From Pectinophora gossypiella (taxonomy: Eukaryota; Arthropoda; Insecta; Lepidoptera; Gelechiidae), in the NCBI RefSeq assembly GCF_024362695.1, contig NW_026063241.1:1242501-1306500 (forward strand): a stretch of 64,000 nucleotides of DNA, given 5' to 3'. Of this stretch, positions 10,405 to 22,379 are shown piece after piece (position 1 is the stretch's first letter; every line of letters begins with the position of its first letter). The translations under genes were made by a program, and so were the position numbers. Below the pieces are notes generated by a model. That model saw only the letters and a program-made list of their open reading frames with translations, had not been told where the DNA came from and searched no databases.

Positions 10405-10900
10405 ACGAGCCGAGCCGAGCCGAGACGAGCCGAGACGAGCCGAGACGAGCCGAGACGAGCCGAGCCGAGCCGAGACGAGCCGAGACGAGCCGAGATGAGC
10501 CGAGACGAGCCGAGACGAGCCGAGCCGAGCCGAGACGAGCCGAGACGAGCCGAAACGAGCCGAGACGAGCCGAGCCGAGCCGAGCCGAGCCGATACAAGC
10601 CGGGAGCGCAGCCGAGCCGAGCCGAGCCGAGCCGAGACGAGCCGAGACGAGCCGAGACGAGCCGAGACGAGCCGAGCCGAGCCGAGACGAGCCGAGACGA
10701 GCCGAGATGAGCCGAGACGAGCCGAGACGAGCCGAGCCGAGCCGAGACGAGCCGAGACGAGCCGAAACGAGCCGAGACGAGCCGAGCCGAGCCGAGCCGA
10801 GCTGAGCCGAGCCGATACAAGCCGGGAGCGCAGCCGAGCCGAGCCGATACAAGCCGGGAGCGCAGCCGAGCCGAGCTGATACAAGCCGGGAGCGCAGCCG
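10405..10900. repeat. GACGAGCCGA decamer satellite in the LTR1 leader
   Basis: About 45 decamers mixing GACGAGCCGA and GCCGAGCCGA, with higher-order blocks ending in GATACAAGCCGGGAGCGCAG repeated three times (about 10590, 10815, 10850). It lies between the primer-binding region and gag. The LTR2 copy is shorter and homogenised to GAGCC. Frames across it on both strands (Arg/Ala/Glu or Ser/Ala/Arg/Leu repeats) are not genes. Confidence 0.9.
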
Positions 10901-11159
10901 GAGAGAGAGCCGGGAGTGCAGCCGGAGAGAGACGTCGCTTCACGCGTCGGCACAACGAGCGACACAGCCAACGACGTCGCGGCGAAGGGCAGGAGGTGCG
11001 ACGTTCGTCGGCAGCTAAGGGAATAGAAAGGTCAGATAGCCCTACATTTTCATCTAAAGATGTTCTTAATATTGTTGAATCATTAGTTAACTTAAGATCT
11101 TAACCTAATCCGACAGCAGTCGCCACATCACATCCTTCCAGTAGTATTATGAACCATGT

Positions 11160-14100
11160 TACCCGAATTTGGACCCTCATCGAAAAGTCAAAAGATTGAT
11201 ACTTGGTTAAAGAAAGTTAATGAGTGTGCCACTGTTTACGGATGGGATGAGAACAACCGTTATCCACTTCGCAATGCAGAAACTGCAGGAGTTGGCCAAA
11301 GTTTGGTATGAAAGCTTAAATTCTATTTTGTACAGCTGGGCAGAATGGCAGCAAAAGTGGTTAGACGCATTTCCTTTTGAACATGATTATGGCCAATCCC
11401 TGGAGGATACGCTTAGGCGAAAGAGTAGGTTTGGTGAACCGCTAGAGGTTTATTATTATGAAGAATTAGCCATCGTGAACCGGTGTGACATCGAAGGGAA
11501 ACGAGCCGTGGACTGCATTATCCACGGATTAAGTGACAAGATAATTAGATCCAGCGATAAGCGTTACGATGTACGCAGCCTGATCAACTCCATTTTCTGA
11601 TGAGTAATAAGGAGAACCAACCGCCGCCCGATCGCTTTCATTTTAATAAAACAAAGTAGTCGACTGAATCCACAGCGGGAAGTAATAATGACAATAAGGA
11701 TAAATCAGTTAAGACTTCAAAAAAAATTCAAGTTACAAATTATTTTGTTTTAACTGTAGGGAAAAAGGTTACCCGTATCTTAAATGCCCCAAACCTCTGG
11801 TCCAATGTACAGGATGTCGTAGGTTCGGTCATAAAATGGAAACTTGCAGAGTCCTTTTTTTTTTTGAAAACCGTGATAATCTAGGTAACATTCCTAAAAT
11901 CATGCGCATACTTACCTCTAAGTCGGGCTCAAAATATTTCAATACAGTTAGGGTAAATGACACCTCTATGATATCGTTTATAGATTTCGGTAGCGAAATT
12001 TCGCTCATAAAACAAACAACGACACTGATTTTGGGGTAGACTTGTGATCAACCCCCGACTCCATTAAAAGTTTTGGTAGTAATTTTATTTTGTCCATGGG
12101 CAGGACACAGGTTAATTTATGCATCGACGGTGTTAGTGCGGATGTTTTGTGTCACGTGGTTGACAGTAATCTGCTCAATTGTCCGATATTAGTAGGACAG
12201 TCCTTCACCGAACAGAAGCAGGTGCTGGTATTCAAGAATGCCAACGAATTGAGGTTTTATTATGATGATGAATTCCCTTTTGCTAACGGTGGTAGTGGTG
12301 ATACTGCGAGTGTAAAGGTCGTCTCCGTTTCATGCGCAAGATTGAGTGGAGAGGCGATTATCAGAGCTCGTACTGATGTTGTGATTAATTGATATGTTAG
12401 GCTTAGCGGAAGAGTCGTGGGGAAGCCAAACCGAGAATTCACGATAGCCGGCGGGTTATACAAAGTAGAGGAAGGTCAGCTCTTTGTTCATATTACCCCA
12501 TTGTCAGCTTTTGTTATATTGATGAAGGTGATATTATAGGTAGATGAAATAGAGTTCAGATTGTCAATCATATTTGTACATCACCCACAGACCTCGTTGG
12601 CGAGCATTTAGGTATAGAGCCTAAAGATGTTAACTTTAGCAAAAACGCTTGAAGAGCCACATAAACGACGTCTATTTTAACATTTTGAACGAATACAAGC
12701 ATTGCTTCGCGCAATCATTAGAGGAGTTGGGATGTACAAATATGACTGAAATGAAAATTGAATTGAATATTGAGCGTCCTGTGGTTTACCGGCCTTACAT
12801 ATTGTCACACAAGGAACGACAACAAGTAAGAGAAATGGTTGGTGAGATGATGAATGCGGGGATTGTACGAGAAATTGTATCGGAATATGCGAGTCCAATT
12901 ATGTTGGTTCGTAAGAAGGACGGTAAACAAAGGCTCTGTGTTGATTATAGGTTTCTGAATTCAATGACAGTTAAGATAAGGTACCTGATGGCAGGGATTG
13001 AAGACGAGATTGCTCGATTAGTGGGGCAGGCCTACTTTATAACTTTGGATCTGGCATCTGGATACTACCAGGTGCCTATTGCAGAAGAATCGAAACCCTT
13101 AACTTCCTTTATCACCCCAGACGACCAATATGAATTTAATCGTATGCCGTTTGGGTTGGCTAACGAACCAGCTGTATTTCAAAGGCTGATGAATAAGGTA
13201 TTGGTTTCCGCTAGGTTCTCAGAAGCTACTGCTTACATCGATGACGTATTAACTTACGAAAAGGATGTAGAAAAGTGTTTGGATAGGTAAGAAAGGGGCT
13301 TTACAGTTGATAGAAAAGGCAAGCCTAACTCTGAATTTGGCAAAATGTAATTTCTTACAGCAGAATTATTAACTATTTGGGTTATGATATTAGCGCTGCT
13401 GGGGTGCGGCCGGCTGACAAAAAGACACAGTCAGTGTTTGATGTTCCTCGTCCCACCAGTCCACATTCCGTCCGCCAATTTCTGGGACTAGTAGGATATT
13501 TTCGGAAAATTTATAAGGAGTTACGCGTCTTTATCACATCCGTTGAATAAGTTGCTCAAGAAGGATGTGGAATGGTGTTGGACTGAGGAACAAGAAGCCG
13601 CATTTGTTGATCTCAAGAGTAGTCTGATAGATAGGCCAATCTTAGCCATTTACGACCCGACCGCCGAAACACAGTTGCACACTGACGCCAGTGAAGTGGG
13701 CGTCAGTGGAATATTGATGCAGCGACGTAATGGAAACGACACCTACCATCCCGTAGCGTACTATAGTCGCCAGACATCTCCAGAAGAGAAAAGGTTTATA
13801 AACTTGAGACTCTTGCTGTAGGTAGTAAGTTCGCTCAAAAGTTTCGGGTTTATCTTCTGGGTCAGAATTTCAAAATCATGACCGATTGTAGTGCGTTACG
13901 CTCCATGCTTTCCAAACGCGATTTGGTTAGACGTATTGCCCGCTGGTGGCTGTTTTTGCTTTTTGAATATCGTGCTGGCACGAAAATGTCGCACGTGGAC
14001 CTTCTATTTCGGAACCCAATTGAGGATCTTAGTTCAATGGAAATTGACGCTGGTCTTTACCCGACGGTTATGTCAATCAATGAGGGGGACAGGTTGTAGA

Positions 14101-14833
14101 CTCTTCAATTAGGTGATAGTGAACTGGGTCGCATTCGGGAATTTCTTACCACTGATATTGATGCAGATGGGTTAAAGTACATAACAGAAAACTAATTCAA
14201 ATGAGGGCCTATTCCACGTAAACGAAAAGTCGAGGTGCCTTTTCACACCCTGTACATCAATCACCTTGGACCTTTTTGTGCGATCAAAGAGAGGAAAACT
14301 CTTACCTATTGGTAGTCGTAGATGCCTTTACGAAATTTAAATTTATCAGGCCAGTCAGAAATACCAAAAACAGTTACAACAACGCGAGAATTAGAAGATA
14401 TTTTCTATACGTTCAGAAACCCAGATCGATTTATTAGCGACCGCGGTACTTTCTTCACATCGTACGTGTTCAAACGTTTTGCTCGGATAAAGGTATTAGA
14501 CACGTGTTGAACGCAGTTGCAAGTCCTAGGTCCAATGGACAAGTAGAGCAGTGTAATCGCACGATGTTAGGGTCGTTAACTGCGCAAAATCTTAATTTTG
14601 ACAAGAACGTCTGGGATGACAAGATAGGTAGAGTCCAATGGGGCATGAACAACACCCGTCGGAAGACAACGGGACGGACTGAGGTAATGTTTGGACTTCA
14701 GATGGATGCGGAAATTAATCCTATGTTGAACGAAATAGTATGCGAAACGCAAAATTATACTTTATTGTCAGTTCGGGAATCCCTTAAAGATGTAAAAATT
14801 GACGATTCAAAGTGTAACAATGTTACCTACTGA
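11160..14833 (+). pseudogene. Defective gag-pol of LTR1
   Basis: Broken frames in the order gag, zinc knuckles, protease, RT, RNase H, integrase. Gag remnant 11220-11600 (WYESLNSILYSWAEWQQKW); knuckles near 11740-11840 (CTGCRRFGHKMETC); protease near 11950-12040 with the usual Asp-Ser/Thr-Gly changed to FGSE context; RT 12649-13290 with FITLDLASGYYQ and YIDDV; RNase H 13543-13821 (LHTDASEVG); integrase core 14225-14833. The first integrase catalytic Asp is Asn (YINHLGPF near 14255) and the HHCC finger is missing. Nearly all defects recur in LTR2. Confidence 0.85.
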
Positions 14834-15032
14834 ATAAACATATTTTTGAGTTTGAATTTGTTGGGATTGATGACTACTTCATTTAACAAATCGAATGTCA
14901 CCCTGGATTCACGTTAATGATGATAAAGAAAGTAGTGATGAAGATGACTGATTGTGTCATTATTATATACAATCAAAAGAAAGTAAGTAGAGGTACTGTT
15001 TGTTGGATGAAACTGTAAGATGTGTATTTAGT

Positions 15033-15395
15033 AATAGCTTGAGAAGGAGGGCTCATAGCTATTTAGTTAAGGTGACTTTCAATTTTGTGAGGAGGGTTCA
15101 CAATTATTTTAATTATCGTATATAAGAAGGAAGGGTTTGTATACGATAGTTACAAGTGTGAGAAAGAAGGTTCACACTCAATTGCTTTGCAATAGTTCGT
15201 GAGAAAGAAGGGTTTGCGAACTATTGCCAACTTGAATAGCTTTATAATGTTATGATTATTTTAATTATCGTATATAAGAAGGAAGGTTTGTATACGATAA
15301 TTACAAGTGTGAGAAAGAAGGTTCACACTCAATTGCTTTGCAATAGTTCGTGAGAAGGAAGGGTTTGCGAACTATTGACAACTTGAATAGCTTTA
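15033..15395. repeat. Hairpin array in the LTR1 3' region (two units of about 150 bp)
   Basis: Hairpins with purine-rich loops: AATAGCT...AGCTATT from 15033; TTGTGA/TCACAA near 15085-15104; ATCGTATA/TATACGAT 15115-15122/15140-15147; GTGTGA/TCACAC 15156-15161/15172-15177; CAATAGTTCG/CGAACTATTG 15190-15199/15217-15226. Loops are variants of GARAAGRAGGG. The last three repeat from 15254. LTR2 has five such units. Confidence 0.8.
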
Positions 15396-15553
15396 TATTA
15401 TGATTAGAAAGAAGAGCTGATGTTTCACCCCGTAAATGTGATTATATGTCGTTGTACTTTTAGATTTTAAGTGAAGCTTTGTAACTGTTCTCGATGAGTG
15501 TGGAATCACTTGGCCCGCCGAATGTTAGGTTTGAACATTAGACGTTTTGTCTA

Positions 15554-15590
15554 CGTGCATGAGGACATGCACGACGTCAGGATGGTCGAA
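15554..15590 (+). other. Hairpin and polypurine-tract-like end before the 3' LTR
   Basis: CGTGCATG/CATGCACG hairpin (15554-15561/15566-15573) with loop AGGA, then GTCAGGATGGTCGAA abutting TGTTAGG of the LTR. E3 has GTCAGGATGGACGAA in the same place (minus strand, 36786-36802), so this is probably the conserved plus-strand priming region, though less purine-pure than usual. Confidence 0.55.
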
Positions 15591-15915
15591 TGTTAGGTTT
15601 TCTGTAATTTTGTGCGAATTTGTGTTGCCTTCATATGGCAACACTAGGAGAAAGGGTATAAAAAGGCGTGTTTGTCTTTCATTGGGCTCTTTTTTGATTC
15701 GAGCACGCATCGAAGGCAGACGTACCATTTTGAACACGTGTACACTTGTGTTTGAGCACGCGTGCGTTTTGGAAATTTAGAGTAAGTAACCAATATACTT
15801 ATTATTTATTATTTCAATGGTTGTTTTATTTATAGAGCATGTACCTGAGGCAGCTTTATGTATATCCAGGTATCCGTATGTTAGTTAATGATCATGTTAC
15901 CGTGGTCTTACTACA
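15591..15915 (+). repeat. 3' LTR of LTR1
   Basis: 325 bp, ends GTCTTACTACA like the 5' LTR; followed by the duplication GACT at 15916-15919. Confidence 0.93.
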
Positions 15916-16362
15916 GACTATTATCTCAATGTTGTTGGTATTGGTTACTTTGATGACTTCGCAGTTACTGAGTGACCATCTATGATAGACAGCCGAACCA
16001 TAAATGGGTGATAGTGTATAGGCTACCAGATTAAAGCCTTCGATGTGGGCCCTCCGAGCCAGGTCGCATTCCATGTGTATGTGATGTTCTTGCACACATA
16101 TGATATCTACATTATGGTCGTAAGCTAGTCTGGCCAGATATTCACATTTAGCTGCAGATAATCCTTCCACGTTTATTTGGAGGATTCGTGTGACAGGTCC
16201 AACAGTTCTCGTCTTAGGTACTCGAGTAGGACAGATATTAGTGGGGGAGCCCTGAAAAGGGCTGTTTGTGGTTGAGTCCTGAAAAGGACTGTTTTGGGGA
16301 TCCATGATGAAATCGCAGGATAAAGCACCGGGAGATTCGCAAGGAACAGTCCGGTGAGCCAT
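15916..16362 (-). pseudogene. LINE B ORF2, N-terminal part (mirror of LINE A)
   Basis: Starts MAHRTVPCESPGAL on the minus strand and runs into LTR1 at 15916; it continues at 9857. It is the mirror image of 19905-20355, with few differences (MAH against MAP; a small cluster just upstream of the start, near 16375-16385). Confidence 0.9.
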
Positions 16363-16567
16363 TTCAGTCGAGAACGTTTAGACGGCTAAGCCGTTGCCCA
16401 GGGTGGACCGCGAGGAGGTAGTTCTTGACCAATTCCCACCCCTTGACACGCTACCGCGTGTCTAGATCTCGCAAAACAATAAGTGTGATTCATCCTAGCA
16501 CATAATATTAAGTTATTTATTAAATATTATACAGTTGCTTTCTGTTTAAAGTTACCTGTATAACACT

Positions 16568-17023
16568 CATCTGAGAACATGCACCAATCACCCACGAACT
16601 CATTTCTGAAATCCGCATTGAAATCAGACAATAAGTTTTAATTTTAATAATATTGCAATATAAACGATTCACACTAATATAGCAGCGCCCCCTAGTGAGT
16701 TAATATCATAATCCTTATCTTAGACTATGCACCATTCAACTACGAACCCATTGCTGAAAACCGCATTGAAATTGGACAATTCGTTTTAATATTATTGCAA
16801 TACTATTTTTCACTAATATTGTAGCGCCCTCTAGTGAGTTAAAGACGTAATTTTTATTATTTGGGAACATGCATTAAGCTACCACGTACACATTGCTGAA
16901 AACAGAATTGTAATCGGACATTTCGTTTTGATTATATTGCAACATTGTTTTGCACTAATATTGTGGCGCCCCCTAGTGAGTTACAGCCATGACACCTGTC
17001 TAAGAACATGAACTCAACAAACA
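16568..17023 (-). repeat. Diverged 140-bp repeats upstream of LINE B
   Basis: Mirror of 19245-19700. Units carry CTAGTGAGTT next to GCGCCCCCTAG and CACTAATAT. A further related unit lies at 17628-17830. They sit where a LINE promoter would be. Confidence 0.7.
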
Positions 17024-17827
17024 CAATCCCGTTATTGAAAACCGCCTCAAAATCGGATCATTAGTTTAAAAGATAGGTGGTAACATTACTTTGCACAAAC
17101 GCACACACAAACATCTCTCACCCTAAACGCATATACCTGCTCCGTCCCGTCGTGGGTAATAAATCTAATTAAAATTATACTAACCGTAATTAACAACACT
17201 TTGCTTTACTTAATACTACCTGATTATTGAGTGATGGGTTCAACTTTATGAATTAAATGAGGATTAATTGGATGAATTTGATTCACTTGACCACACAATC
17301 CACGTGCCACTTATAGTCGATCTTGATTTTTCTTTAATACTTATTCGCCAATCACTTCGTATTAATTTATCTACAATTTATTGTTTATAATCTTCTCTGA
17401 AATCCGGCTCGATGGACCATGAATATGCCTGATATGGCTTTTTACTGATTTTTAAGGGATTTAGGTAGCAATGAAACAGCACCGTGTTCGTCGTAATTAC
17501 GTGTAATCAATGGAACCGAAAAAAAAAACGCGTGTCAAAAACAATTAACTAATAAAAACTATTGCAAATAAATTGCTATTATAAATTGAAGAGGCGTTTC
17601 GAATAATATTGACTCTAAACACTAATATTGTGGCGCCCCCTAGTGAGTTACACACATGACACCTATCTAATAACATGAACTCATCAAACACAAACCCGTT
17701 ATTGAAAACCGCATCAAAATCGGATCATTAGTTTAGAAGATAAGTCATAACATTACTTTGCACAAACGCACACACAAACATCTCTCACCCTAAACGCATA
17801 TACCTGCTCCGTTCCGTCGTGGGTAAT

Positions 17828-18440
17828 AACTCAAAACCCCCGACTTAACCCAATTATTATGTAACGAAATATTATATTAGACTTAAAAATACTTTCTAAA
17901 AAAGAGTTGATATCTCGAGACATCGGTAATAGATATACTTAAGTACCTAAACAATGAATATGGATGTTTACAGTTTTTTCCTAACGTGTCTGTTTCTCGA
18001 AGATATCCTTAAATGTAGCGATAATAATTTTACCATAATACATAACCGAGGAATATCCGTCGGGGGCTGCCTTTTCTATATAAAATTTCAACAAAAATTT
18101 AATCATACTCATAAGTGTATTTTAAATCGTCGTTAAACATCTACAATTCTTCAATAATTGTATTCACGTCACTAGAAAAACTTTAGCTGGGTTAATGGCA
18201 GCCCCCGACGGATATTCCTCGGTTATGTATTATGGTAAAATTATTATCGCTACATTTAAGGATATCTTCGAGAAACAGACACGTTAGGAAAAAACTGTAA
18301 ACATCCATATTCATTGTTTAGGTACTTAAGTATATCTATTACCGATGTCTCGAGATATCAACTCTTTTTTAGAAAGTATTTTTAAGTCTAATATAATATT
18401 TCGTTACATAATAATTGGGTTAAGTCGGGGGTTTTGAGTT
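17828..18440. mobile_element. Foldback core F1 at the palindrome centre
   Basis: Core ATAACTCAAAACCCCCGAC ... GTCGGGGGCTGCC, a 125-bp loop (18072-18196), then the inverse. The same core and loop occur in F2 (33154-33900) and F3 (42988-43732), but F1 lacks their outer ends: its arms pass directly into CCCACGACGGAACGGAGCAGG and the LINE upstream repeats. Confidence 0.8.
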
Positions 18441-20866
18441 ATTACCCACGACGGAACGGAGCAGGTATATGCGTTTAGGGTGAGAGATGTTTGTGTGTGC
18501 GTTTGTGCAAAGTAATGGTATGACTTATCTTCTAAACTAATGATCCGATTTTGATGCGGTTTTCAATAACGGGTTTGTGTTTGATGAGTTCATGTTATTA
18601 GATAGGTGTCATGTGTGTAACTCACTAGGGGGCGCCACAATATTAGTGTTTAGAGTCAATATTATTCGAAACGCCTCTTCAATTTATAATAGCAATTTAT
18701 TTGCAATAGTTTTTATTAGTTAATTGTTTTTGACACGCGTTTTTTTTTCGGTTCCATTGATTACACGTAATTACGACGAACACGGTGCTGTTTCATTGCT
18801 ACCTAAATCCCTTAAAAATCAGTAAAAAGCCATATCAGGCATATTCATGGTCCATCGAGCCGGATTTCAGAGAAGATTATAAACAATAAATTGTAGATAA
18901 ATTAATACGAAGTGATTGGCGAATAAGTATTAAAGAAAAATCAAGATCGACTATAAGTGGCACGTGGATTGTGTGGTCAAGTGAATCAAATTCATCCAAT
19001 TAATCCTCATTTAATTCATAAAGTTGAACCCATCACTCAATAATCAGGTAGTATTAAGTAAAGCAAAGTGTTGTTAATTACGGTTAGTATAATTTTAATT
19101 AGATTTATTACCCACGACGGGACGGAGCAGGTATATGCGTTTAGGGTGAGAGATGTTTGTGTGTGCGTTTGTGCAAAGTAATGTTACCACCTATCTTTTA
19201 AACTAATGATCCGATTTTGAGGCGGTTTTCAATAACGGGATTGTGTTTGTTGAGTTCATGTTCTTAGACAGGTGTCATGGCTGTAACTCACTAGGGGGCG
19301 CCACAATATTAGTGCAAAACAATGTTGCAATATAATCAAAACGAAATGTCCGATTACAATTCTGTTTTCAGCAATGTGTACGTGGTAGCTTAATGCATGT
19401 TCCCAAATAATAAAAATTACGTCTTTAACTCACTAGAGGGCGCTACAATATTAGTGAAAAATAGTATTGCAATAATATTAAAACGAATTGTCCAATTTCA
19501 ATGCGGTTTTCAGCAATGGGTTCGTAGTTGAATGGTGCATAGTCTAAGATAAGGATTATGATATTAACTCACTAGGGGGCGCTGCTATATTAGTGTGAAT
19601 CGTTTATATTGCAATATTATTAAAATTAAAACTTATTGTCTGATTTCAATGCGGATTTCAGAAATGAGTTCGTGGGTGATTGGTGCATGTTCTCAGATGA
19701 GTGTTATACAGGTAACTTTAAACAGAAAGCAACTGTATAATATTTAATAAGTAACTTAATATTATGTGCTAGGATGAATCACACTTATTGTTTTGCGAGA
19801 TCTAGACACGCGGTAGCGTGTCAAGGGGTGGGAATTGGTCAAGAACTACCTCCTCGCGGTCCACCCTGGGCAACGGCTTAGCAGGCTAAAAGTTCTCGAC
19901 TGAAATGGCTCCCCGGACTGTTCCTTGCGAATCTCCCGGTGCTTTATCCTGCGATTTCATCATGGATCCCCAAAACAGTCCTTTTCAGGACTCAACCACA
20001 AACAGCCCTTTTCAGGGCTCCCCCACTAATATCTGTCCTACTCGAGTACCTAAAACGAGAACTGTTGGACCTGTCACACGAATCCTCCAAATAAACGTGG
20101 AAGGATTATCTGCAGCTAAATGTGAATATCTGGCCAGACTAGCTTACGACCATAATGTAGATATCATATGTGTGCAAGAACATCACATACACATGGAATG
20201 CGACCTGGCTCGGAGGGCCCACATCGAAGGCTTTAATCTGGTAGCCTATACACTATCACCCATTTATGGTTCGGCTGTCTATCATAGATGGTCACTCAGT
20301 AACTGCGAAGTCATCAAAGTAACCAATACCAACAACATTGAGATAATAGTCGCACAAGTTGATTCACTTAACTTGGTGTCAATTTATAAGCCGCCACACT
20401 CAAACATATCTGGTTCCTTACTACCCGACATCACGCATCCTGCAGTGTTTCTGGGAGACTTCAATAGCCGCCACACAGCCTGGGGTTATGCCGGAAATGA
20501 CCGGAATGGTGAAGAAATTCAAGACTGGTCCGAAAGAAATGGCTTTCACTTAATCTTCGACCCAAAAGGTCGAAGTTCTTTTAGATCTGCTAGGTGGAAC
20601 TCGAACACGAACCCAGACTTGTGTTTTGCGTCTACCGATATCGATGGCAATGCCCTCCCAGTAAATAGAATAGTTCTAAATAGTTTCCCTAGAAGCCAAC
20701 ACAGTCCAGCCCTCGTTACAGTTGGCCTGGAAATCCCTTTGTTAGAATCCATACAGCGACCTCGCTGGAACTTTGCAAAAGCAGATTGGAACGAATTTAC
20801 CGCAAAACTGGACGCTACGGTGAGATTTATCGGACCTTCTGTAGATAATTACAACCGATTCGTACG
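18197..20866. repeat. Right arm of the large palindrome
   Basis: Begins GGCAGCCCCCGAC and ends at CGATTCGTACG inside the LINE A endonuclease. Beyond 20866 LINE A continues, whereas the left arm joins LINE X. Confidence 0.93.
19245..19700 (+). repeat. Three to four diverged 140-bp repeats upstream of LINE A
   Basis: Units start AACTCACTAG at 19285, 19427 and 19566 (spacings 142 and 139) with GGGGGCGC and ATATTAGTG, then a conserved TTTCAATGCGG / TTTCAGCAATG stretch. Position upstream of the ORF suggests a multi-unit LINE promoter; that role is inferred. Confidence 0.7.
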
Positions 20867-21789
20867 AGCCACAATAGCCGCCGCAAAACGAACGATCCCT
20901 AGGGGCTACCGGAAAGAATATGCACCGGGTTGGACGACCGAAACTGAAGAGGCTTACCAGCAGTACCAATCTACCAACGACCCCAAGGCTGCCCAGCGGT
21001 TACTAGCGTCTTTAGATGCGTCACGGAAAACAAAATGGGAGTCTTGCGTTGAGAGCATGGACTTTACTCACTCAAGCAGAAAAAGCTGGAATATGTTGAG
21101 GAAACTGGGTAGTGCCCCACAACACGAAAAGCAGTCACCTTCCATCGATCCTAACAAGATTGCAAAAAGGATACAAGATATTTCTAAAAGTTCGAAATCA
21201 GGAAAACCTTTCACAAAATCAATCAAAAACACCGTGTTTCAATTTCTTAAGACTGCAGAAACGGATGATGCGATAAGTAAGCCTTTTACCCTCCCTGAGC
21301 TGGAGGTCTCGCTAAAGAACACAAAAAGCAACAAAGCTGCCGGACCGGACGAAATATACCCCGAATTTCTACAACATCTTGGAAAAGTAGGCAAAAACTG
21401 GCTGCTCCAGCTTTTCAACGACATCCTCGAAACTGGTATAACCCCGTCAGTTTTTAAACTAACTAAAGTTATATCCCTACTGAAACCCGGGAAATGTCCG
21501 AGCGAACCTTCTAGCTACAGGCCTATTTCACTCCTATCGGTTACATATAAACTACTAGAAAGAATGCTATACAACCGCATTTATAGTACTGTGGACATCA
21601 ACATCCCTCCAGTGCAGGCTGGCTTTAGGGGCAACAGAAGCTGCGCCGATCAAGTGCTGGCTTTATCCTCATTCATCGAAGCTGGATATCAACGAGGCCT
21701 AAAAACCGCAGTGGCTTTCGTCGATCTTAGTGCGGCTTACGATACTGTGTGGATAGATGGCTTGCTCAATAAAATTATTGATATCATCC
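19905..21789 (+). pseudogene. LINE A ORF, first part: endonuclease and start of RT
   Basis: Starts MAPRTVPCESPGAL. Endonuclease: ILQINVEGLSAAK, FLGDFNSRHTAWG and SQHSPALVTV (about residues 65-320). RT begins near residue 465 (KAAGPDEIYPEFL, SYRPISLLSVTYKLLERML, FVDLSAAYDTVW). LTR2 cuts it at 21789; the frame resumes exactly after the duplicated ATCC at 30485. The sum of both parts is 3117 nt, a multiple of three without stops, so LTR2 is the only lesion in an otherwise intact ORF of about 1038 codons. No RNase H. Clade unresolved. Confidence 0.92.
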
Positions 21790-22379
21790 TGTTAGGTTTT
21801 CTGTAATTTTGTGCGAATTTGTGTTGCCTTCATATGGCAACACTAGGAGAAAGGGTATAAAAAGGCGTGTTTGTCTTTCATTGGGTTCTTTTTGATTCGA
21901 GCACGCATCGAAGGCAGACGTACCATTTTGAACACGTGTACACTTGTGTTTGAGCACGCGTGCGTTTTGGAAATTTAGAGTAAGTAACCAATATACTTAT
22001 TATTTACTAGCTTTTGCCCGCGACTTCGTCCGCGTGGCGTGTTATATAAGAGAGAGATCTTTGTGTGTGTGGGAGTGCATACTTATGCAGTTTAGATTTT
22101 TTCATAAGTACATTTTTTTTTCCCAATAACTCCCATTTTTCAAAATACAGCCAAAAATAAACTTTATATTTACTAAGGTATACATGCGTGCTAGATTGAA
22201 TCAATTGATTGAATTGTTTTTTTTTTAAATTGATTGTTCATTGAGTTTTAATTTTAATACACACTTCCTCTCTTCCCTTCAACGTTGCTGTGCCCTATAG
22301 GGTCCATGTTTTAGTTCCTATGCCTATGTAACACCCTATTGTACTACATGGAATGCAATAAATAATTTAATTGAATTGA

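Larger units (their letters stand above)
9858..15915 (+). mobile_element. LTR retrotransposon LTR1 (mdg3-like Ty3/gypsy, defective)
   Basis: Two 325-bp LTRs (9858-10182, 15591-15915) starting TGTTAGG and ending CTACA, flanked by the 4-bp duplication GACT (9854-9857 and 15916-15919). It sits in LINE B; removing it restores the sequence mirrored in LINE A. The two LTRs share variants that separate them from those of LTR2 (GTCTTACTACA rather than GTCGTACTACA), so each insertion is an independent recent event. Gag-pol is badly broken. Confidence 0.93.
15916..18071. repeat. Left arm of the large palindrome (inner segment)
   Basis: Inverted copy of 18197-20350. With the outer piece 9339-9857 (displaced by LTR1) the arm is about 2,671 bp against 2,670 bp on the right. 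Positions map by l + r = 36268 within a base or two. Differences are sparse, for example near 16380 and at 17750 against 18519. Confidence 0.93.

Noticed and set aside
10216..10971. Long minus-strand frames of Ser-Ala-Arg-Leu-Gly repeats and plus-strand Arg-Ala-Glu repeats, here and at 24535-25227
   Set aside because: They are translations of a decamer satellite open in several frames on both strands; no start context, domain or conservation.
17954..18136. 60-residue protein repeated at 33524-33706 and 43180-43362
   Set aside because: It spans the foldback arm and loop, is identical because the element is repeated, and has no recognisable domain or coding signature.
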